Part shown: one piece after another, positions 58,256-64,000 of the stretch
Layout: every line of letters begins with the position of its first letter
How positions within the stretch are numbered: position 1 is the stretch's first letter
Assembly: GCA_035610365.1 (NCBI GenBank)
Contig: CM069434.1
Coordinates: forward strand, 31,086,238-31,150,237
DNA length: 64,000 nucleotides
Source: Aquatica leii
Lineage: Eukaryota > Arthropoda > Insecta > Coleoptera > Lampyridae
Direction: 5' to 3'
Made by a program: the position numbers and the translations under genes
Notes under the pieces: generated by a model
Told to the model about the DNA's origin: nothing
The model's database searches: none
What the model saw: only the letters and a program-made list of their open reading frames with translations

Positions 58256-60250
58256 CGCAAATTTATATATAATTTTAACAACTACGGTCACCTCTTTCGT
58301 TACAGCGACTGTACTTAATGGTCTGCAACAGAAAATAAATACACGATTTACACGACTAAAATTTCAATTTCAAATATGGATTTTTACTGGACGTTGAAAT
58401 CTTATTAAACAGGGATAATGTTGATAATAATTGTAAAAGTTTGTGCAAATTTTATAAAACAAATTCTAATGAAATATAACTATATGTATGTCAAAATATG
58501 TGACTAAAAGATGCTAGTTGGCTGTAGAAAATAAATTGAACCTAAAACGATAATCAGAGCTTCTTATCTGTAGAATCTTGTATAGAAAAAAATATTTTTT
58601 GAAACCTAAAATTTGCATTTCAAATACTCCTTACTATTTTAGTATTAATTGCAAGGTGTGGACGTTCGTTCAGCAAGTTAAAATTAATTTGTACATATCT
58701 ACAGTTAAAGATAGGACAAGATCGCCTACGTGGCTTAGCATTTTAAGTGTGGAAAGAGAAATAAATAAATATATATGCTTCTATATAATATCTATTAACT
58801 GTTTCATTGTTTAAAAAAATAATACGAAATATTTATTAAAATCCTATTGCAAATATGTATGTACATGTATTGAAATTTAACTTACTCCCGTAAATGTCAC
58901 CCTTGTAAGTATCCAAACGAAAACCCAGTGGCGTAACATAACATAAAACAAAAATTACTATTAATAAGATAAGCGTTTGTGATTAAAAATTTTTGCGTTC
59001 GTAAAAAATTAAACATAGGTCCAATAAACCTGCAACCAAAAGTTCACTAAAAAACAAATAAGCACGACAATACACAGAAAAAGCCAACTTAAACAACACA
59101 GTCATAGCAAACACACATTAAACATTAACCTTAAATCTGCACAAAGCATTTCAAGACGGCAATAATAAAATAAAAAATTTAAATAAACCAGAAAAACAAA
59201 GCAGCTATAAAAAGACAAGAAAACTATACAGTAAAATTTGAATTGTTAATTTCGCGTATCGCAATTTTATAAAACAAAATATTCAATAATTTATATATTA
59301 AATTATAAAATATTTTTGTGTTTTATAAAACATGTTTTATTATTTATTTTTGTAACATTATAAATGTATATAAAATATAACAAAACATGCAGTAAAAAAC
59401 GAAAGTTTTTTAATTTTCCATTTTCAATCTTGTAGAACAAGAACGCTCCGATACACTCTTAAGGCGTGCACTCACAGAAAATTGATTATTTATATACGTT
59501 CTAAACCTGAGCAAGCATCAATATTTTATTTTCACTGTTGTGTTTTTTAAATTACTTTTACAATAAAAATTTTTGAATTAATTTATTAAAACATCTTTAA
59601 CTTTGCTTTCTATTATACTAAACACAAATTTTCTAAAAAGAAAAGAAAAGTTTTATTGATTGTAGAAAAGTAAATGGAATTACAATTGGATACCTTTTCC
59701 ATTATTCAATATAAAAAAACATTCTTACACAAATAAAAGACACAAATTACTTTATCCTTTGGATGTAGCTTTTACGTTTCTTATGGACTCGGCATTTAGT
59801 TCGCTAAAAGGTTTCCTATTTAATGAATCTCTTATCGAATTTCTAACACTTTTTTAATCTGTACTGTTTAAATTAATCGGGGTACAGTAAACACGCATAA
59901 AGCTTACTTTAACAAGAAAACTAATTCGTAAGTTTTGTTTTCTGATATTATTACTTATTTTTGTGAATGTATTGTCATAAACGTTCTTAATTATTAATAT
60001 AAAAACTATAATATAAACAAATTTAATTATTAAACTAATTTAAAATTATCTTATTTTTACTTGTATTTTTGTTTTTCTCATTTATATTTTTAAATTATTT
60101 ATGCTTACAAGAGTTTCTTTAGTAATTTAAATAAATATTTAAGTGTTTACTTAGTTAACATTAAACTTTATTAAATAATCAAAGACTACGAACATTTACT
60201 AAAAACCGTAAGTTCTATGCAAACAAAACTGGTGACGTTTTTTAAGATGT
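58256..60250. other. AT-rich non-coding sequence
   Basis: Nothing is recognised over about 2 kb. Confidence 0.4.
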
Positions 60251-60258
60251 TTAATTAG

Positions 60259-62343
60259 CCCTAGAACCACAACGTGGCGTCGCCGATGACCTGGTAAAAA
60301 TTACATCTCCTGTTTACGCAGACGCTAAATGTCGTAGGTTGCTTAGACTCTCGGTACCTTTGGCAGTTAGTGTGAGCAAATGGATGGCAGAAAACGTAAA
60401 TTGACTGAAAGGGTGTTAGAAGAAATTGTAATGCAAATTCAAAATGGCAAATATGAGGATGAGAATGATTATGATTTCATTGAAAGTGAAGGAAGCGAAA
60501 CTGAAGATCTATAAGAAACTGACATTGTGGAAGATGACGTATTTGAAGCCTTTACCGCACAAAATCCCGTAGAAAAGGTAGATTTATTTGACGTTTCATT
60601 ACCATCAACAAGTCGTTCTGCCCCTAAACGAAGACGAGTGGTATATTCAAAAAATCGTCATAAGTGTTACTTGAATAATTTCCATGCAAAAAATACAAAA
60701 ACTTCAAAGAAGAATGTAGTGCTTCATTTACCTGGACCAAAATCTGCAAACAGAAAATTAACCTATGTACGCAACATTTAGAATTCATTTTTTACAGACG
60801 AGATTCTCGATGTAATTGTCAAATACACTAACCAAGAAATTCAAACTAAAAAGGCGTGTTACAATACTGAACAACGCTATATAGACGAAACTAACAAGGT
60901 TGAAATTTGTGCATTATTTAGCCTTGTTTATCTCAGTGACGTTATGAAAAAAGCGCATCTAACACTGTCAGACATATTTTCACCAAAATTTGGACCGCCG
61001 ATTTTCCGAGCAACGATGTGTAAAAACCGTTTTGAGTTTTTGGTCAACTGTTTGAGATTTGACGATAAAACCACCAGGGATGAGAGGAAAAGTACCGACA
61101 AATTTACTGCTATAAGACAAATTTGGGATGTTTTTGAACGACAATGTAGGCAAAACTATACTCCTTCAGAACATGTAACAATAGACGAAACATTGTTGGG
61201 TTTTAGGGGTAGATGTCCTTTCAAAATATACATGCCCAACAAACCTGGCAAGTATGGTTTGAAATTGGTCACTACATGTGATGCGAAGACTTTTTATATG
61301 TGCTCGGCAAAGCCGTATATTGGAAAAGAAGTCAGAGACCAAACTAATTCTATTCCAACACAATACGGCTTACATCTAACTACAGAAGTTCAAGACACAA
61401 ATCAAAATTGTACGATGGATAATTGGTTCAGCTCTAACCATGGTAGGCACTTTGAGGAAAAATAAACCTATTATACCAAACCAACTGCTAGAAACAAAAG
61501 GGGAAGAAGTGAGTTCTTTAATGTTTGTGTATGATAAAAATACTACTCTTGTTTCTTATGTGCCTAAAAAGAATAAACCTGTTATTCGTTTGTCAACGAT
61601 GCATACACATGCATATTGATGATAAGACAAAGAAACCTGAAATAATCCTATTTTATAATCAAACGAAAGGTGGAGTCAATACATTCGATCAACTTTGTCA
61701 TTTGAGTACTGTTTCCAGAAAGACTCGCAGATGGCCCCTGAGGATATTCTATGGTATGCTTGACATCGCAAGGGTCAACTCTTATGTCATTTACAAATTT
61801 AATGTAAATGACGACAAAAAGAAACTTCGTGTTTTCTAAAGGATTTCTCATTCTTGAATCAGAACCATCAGTTACACGTTCTTTAGGTCGGTGTGATTAT
61901 TGCCCTCGCAAAAAAAATCGCAAAGCACGTAATAAATGCAAGCACTGCAGTCGAAGTGTATGTGTAGAACATCGTCTTACCATTTGTATGAACTCCAAGT
62001 AAGACACATGTTTTGGTGAAATAGTGATAAACTAGAATCTTATTAAGACATTTACAAAAAGTGAATATATTTTTTTGTCTCTATTACCTACTTAAAATTT
62101 TTTTTTCATTTTGATATTATTTTTAAGTTAAAAACTTTCTTTGTTTATGTTTTGTTAATCGTAATTAAAGAGTGACACATTTTTTGACCTTCACTGTTTG
62201 TGGATGATGTATAAAAGTTTGTTAAATAACAAATTCAATTTTTATTACGCCAATACAAATCAGAATATGAATTTATTTTGTGGAGTCCAATACGACGCCA
62301 CGTTGTGGTTAATGCGTCACAAACACCACGTTGTGGCTCCAGG
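60259..62343 (+). mobile_element. piggyBac-type transposon, decayed
   Basis: The left end CCCTAGAACCACAACGTGGC faces CCACGTTGTGGCTCCAGG at the right (62326-62343). TTA lies next to both ends (TTAATTAG left, ATTAG right), a remnant of the TTAA target. The motif ACCACAACGTGGCGTC, part of the left end, occurs inverted a second time at 62294-62310, a subterminal repeat. The single gene between them is a piggyBac transposase with several breaks. Confidence 0.8.
60380..62002 (+). pseudogene. piggyBac transposase
   Basis: Begins MDGRKRKLTERVLEEIVMQI, then an acidic region, then the DDE-type core. The first catalytic Asp is in HVTIDETLLGFRGRCPFKIY, the second in NCTMDNWFSSNHG and the third in KGGVNTFDQLCHLS. 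The zinc-binding C-terminus is RCDYCPRKKN, KCKHCSRSVCVEHRLTIC. In-frame stops occur at about 60512 and 60779, and frame changes near 61440, 61600 and 61840, so about five breaks. All three catalytic residues and the cysteine module remain, so decay is recent to moderate. Total length (about 540 codons) is normal for the family. Confidence 0.85.
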
Positions 62344-63295
62344 ATTAGAGTACAAAATAACTTATAGAGTGTTTTTTATCAAGAAGAGATTAAGTTTGAG
62401 TCTTACTAACAATATAAAAATTAGTAAAGTCTTTTAAGAACACATACTTGTAAAACAATTTAAATGTTTTATAGTAAATCACACGAGTAGTTTGGCATTT
62501 AAAACTTAAAAAAAAACGTTTGTAAGCAAATACCAACATGCGTTAGATCTAATTTATTTATTTTGATTTAAAAAAATTTAAATAATATAAAAGTACAACT
62601 GTGTTTTGTATCTACTTGTAAAGTAAAAAAATTGGGATACATACAACTCAAACAAGAAATCGAAAAAAACTAAAGCATAAAAACTATAAATACATATACC
62701 AAATTTCGTCTTAATCAGTCAAATATAATTCTAACAACTTTTCTTGTTTATGGTTTACAATTAATGTTTTAACCACCAGAGGAGATCTAGACTTCCAATT
62801 TGGAAAATGGACACAAATTTATTTTTGCAAGCGGGTTAGAAAAGATAATCCTGAATTTGAAGATTGGGCTATAGGTTAATTAAATCAACAAAATCTAAGC
62901 CCACATGCAGAGATCGCTAGAGTTAACTAAAACAACAAAATCTAATTTCACGTACAGAACTCGCTGTCTTTTTAAATCTGAAGACGATGTCTAAAAAATC
63001 GGTTTAATGATACAGTTGCCTAGATTAAAAAAAGCAAAAAAAAAATTAAAAAAATATAAATGAGTCCCAGCATTTATTTAGATCTAGCTTAAAACACAAT
63101 GTATACCTAACTTACCTAATATATTATTCAGGCAATAATAAAATCCGGATTACGTACAGCACATTAAGCATCAAGCATCAGATGCAGATTTGTTGTTTTT
63201 TTTACGATGTCTTGTCATCAAGAGCGTCGCATATTGGTACGAGAGTATCGCTTTGAAAATTTAAATGACGGTCATGCTTCTGTGTACAACGTGTC
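62344..63295. other. AT-rich non-coding sequence
   Basis: No gene or repeat is recognised. Confidence 0.4.
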
Positions 63296-63299
63296 TCAC

Positions 63300-64000
63300 A
63301 AATTGGTTGCAGTGAGGTTCCACCTCATCGTCATCTTCAATCAGTTATTGTTATTTTTTGTGTGCACTGCTGTACATAGACCTCCCCTAGTTGATGCCAT
63401 ATGGTTCAGTCTTGAGCTGCTCCAATCCAGTTAGTTGCTATGCGCTTTATATCGTCTAGCCATCTGGTTGGTGGTCTACTTCTATTTCTTTTGTCTTTTT
63501 GTAGTCTCAATTCCAGAACTGTCTTGAATCATCTATCATTCTTGAATCTATATGCTTTGCCTATTTTACATTGCCATTGTTATTTGCTTTATTATGTCAA
63601 ACCAGCCTGCTTCTTAGTCTGATAGAAATCCAATTTATTTGCAACCTTCATGTTACGATTTTTATAAAAAGCTTATATAAGTGAGTCAAAAGACTAATTG
63701 GTTTTTGAGAACAGTTTTATTGCTTTTTTTGAGGAGTCAAAGTCACTTTTACAGACTCAATCACTATGACATTTTCCCCCGGAGCTTTTTGGCATGTCCT
63801 TAGATCCTTGGTTTATTATGTCTTTTTTTTAGAGAAGCTCTTTTGTTTGTCTTTGTTGCTGCTTTTATACAGCTCTTGATAAAATGCTGTGGCTATTTTC
63901 ATCAGTTTGCCACGATTGGTTTCCAACTGTCCTTTGTCATCCTTTATTTGAACAAATTTTACTCTACCGTTTTCAAGTCTTCTTTTTAAAACCTCCAAAC
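63300..64000 (-). pseudogene. RTE-type LINE, 3' part, running off the window
   Basis: From the right edge leftwards: RLENGRVKFVQIKDDKGQLE and ATAFYQELYKSS (63998-63816), then KAPGENVIVIESVK near 63.78 kb. This is the linker and start of the RT in RTE elements, where KAPGED is usual. After a gap the C-terminal signature RSRPPTRWLDDIKRIATNW, IGAAQD and WHQLGEVYVQQC appears at 63.49-63.33 kb, as in insect RTE-like LINEs. The RT core between them is deleted and frame changes occur. It is a decayed copy, with the 5' part outside the window. Confidence 0.75.

Noticed and set aside
63207-63622. Two plus-strand frames of 60-75 codons
   Set aside because: They are shadows of the RTE-type LINE C-terminus on the minus strand.

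Overview
The window is AT-rich animal DNA and almost certainly arthropod, most likely insect. The evidence is a nuclear tRNA-Asn gene, GT-AG introns of about 57 bp, and a mixture of Gypsy, Bel-Pao, Jockey, RTE, Penelope, ZBED-type hAT, piggyBac and IS630/Tc1/mariner-like elements. I recognise no host protein-coding gene. The region is a nest of transposable elements of many ages separated by long AT-rich stretches without coding signal, as expected of intergenic or heterochromatin-like DNA.

Layout. 0-9 kb: a Penelope-like (PLE) 3' end on the minus strand, a short minisatellite, one member of a foldback repeat family, two decayed LINE pieces (an RT C-terminus and a Jockey ORF1/endonuclease piece), a hammerhead-ribozyme-like motif, an old Gypsy LTR, and a 5'-truncated LINE with an (AAT)n tail. 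12.4-21.4 kb: a hAT element of the ZBED5-like group split by a very young Gypsy-type element with 1354-bp LTRs. 21.4-31.6 kb: three groups of Penelope-like pieces, two of them arranged as inverted pairs, plus small interspersed repeats. 32.0-34.3 kb: the best preserved DNA transposon. It has 34-bp terminal inverted repeats, TA flanks and a five-exon transposase reading frame of about 433 codons, with a DDE spacing that fits the DD82E (Sailor) group. 34.4-41.5 kb: piggyBac, Bel-Pao and Gypsy fossils with a foldback element inserted. 44.5-50.9 kb: a Gypsy pol fossil, a Penelope terminal fragment, a LINE split by an LTR, and a possible Mutator-like remnant. 53-58.3 kb: a foldback element, a 25-bp minisatellite, a roughly 750-bp inverted-repeat element enclosing the tRNA-Asn gene, further Gypsy remains and a short Copia-like piece. 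60.2-64 kb: a decayed piggyBac transposon and an RTE-type LINE running off the window end.

The elements do not act together as a pathway. Their relations are those of insertion history: Gypsy into hAT, foldback into Gypsy, LTR into LINE, and LINE into or beside an old LTR. One Gypsy LTR family appears in three age states. The items most worth attention are the intron-rich DD82E-like transposon, the near-identical-LTR Gypsy element with an unusual gene content, the hammerhead-like motifs of the Penelope termini, the foldback family, and the tRNA gene inside an inverted-repeat unit.
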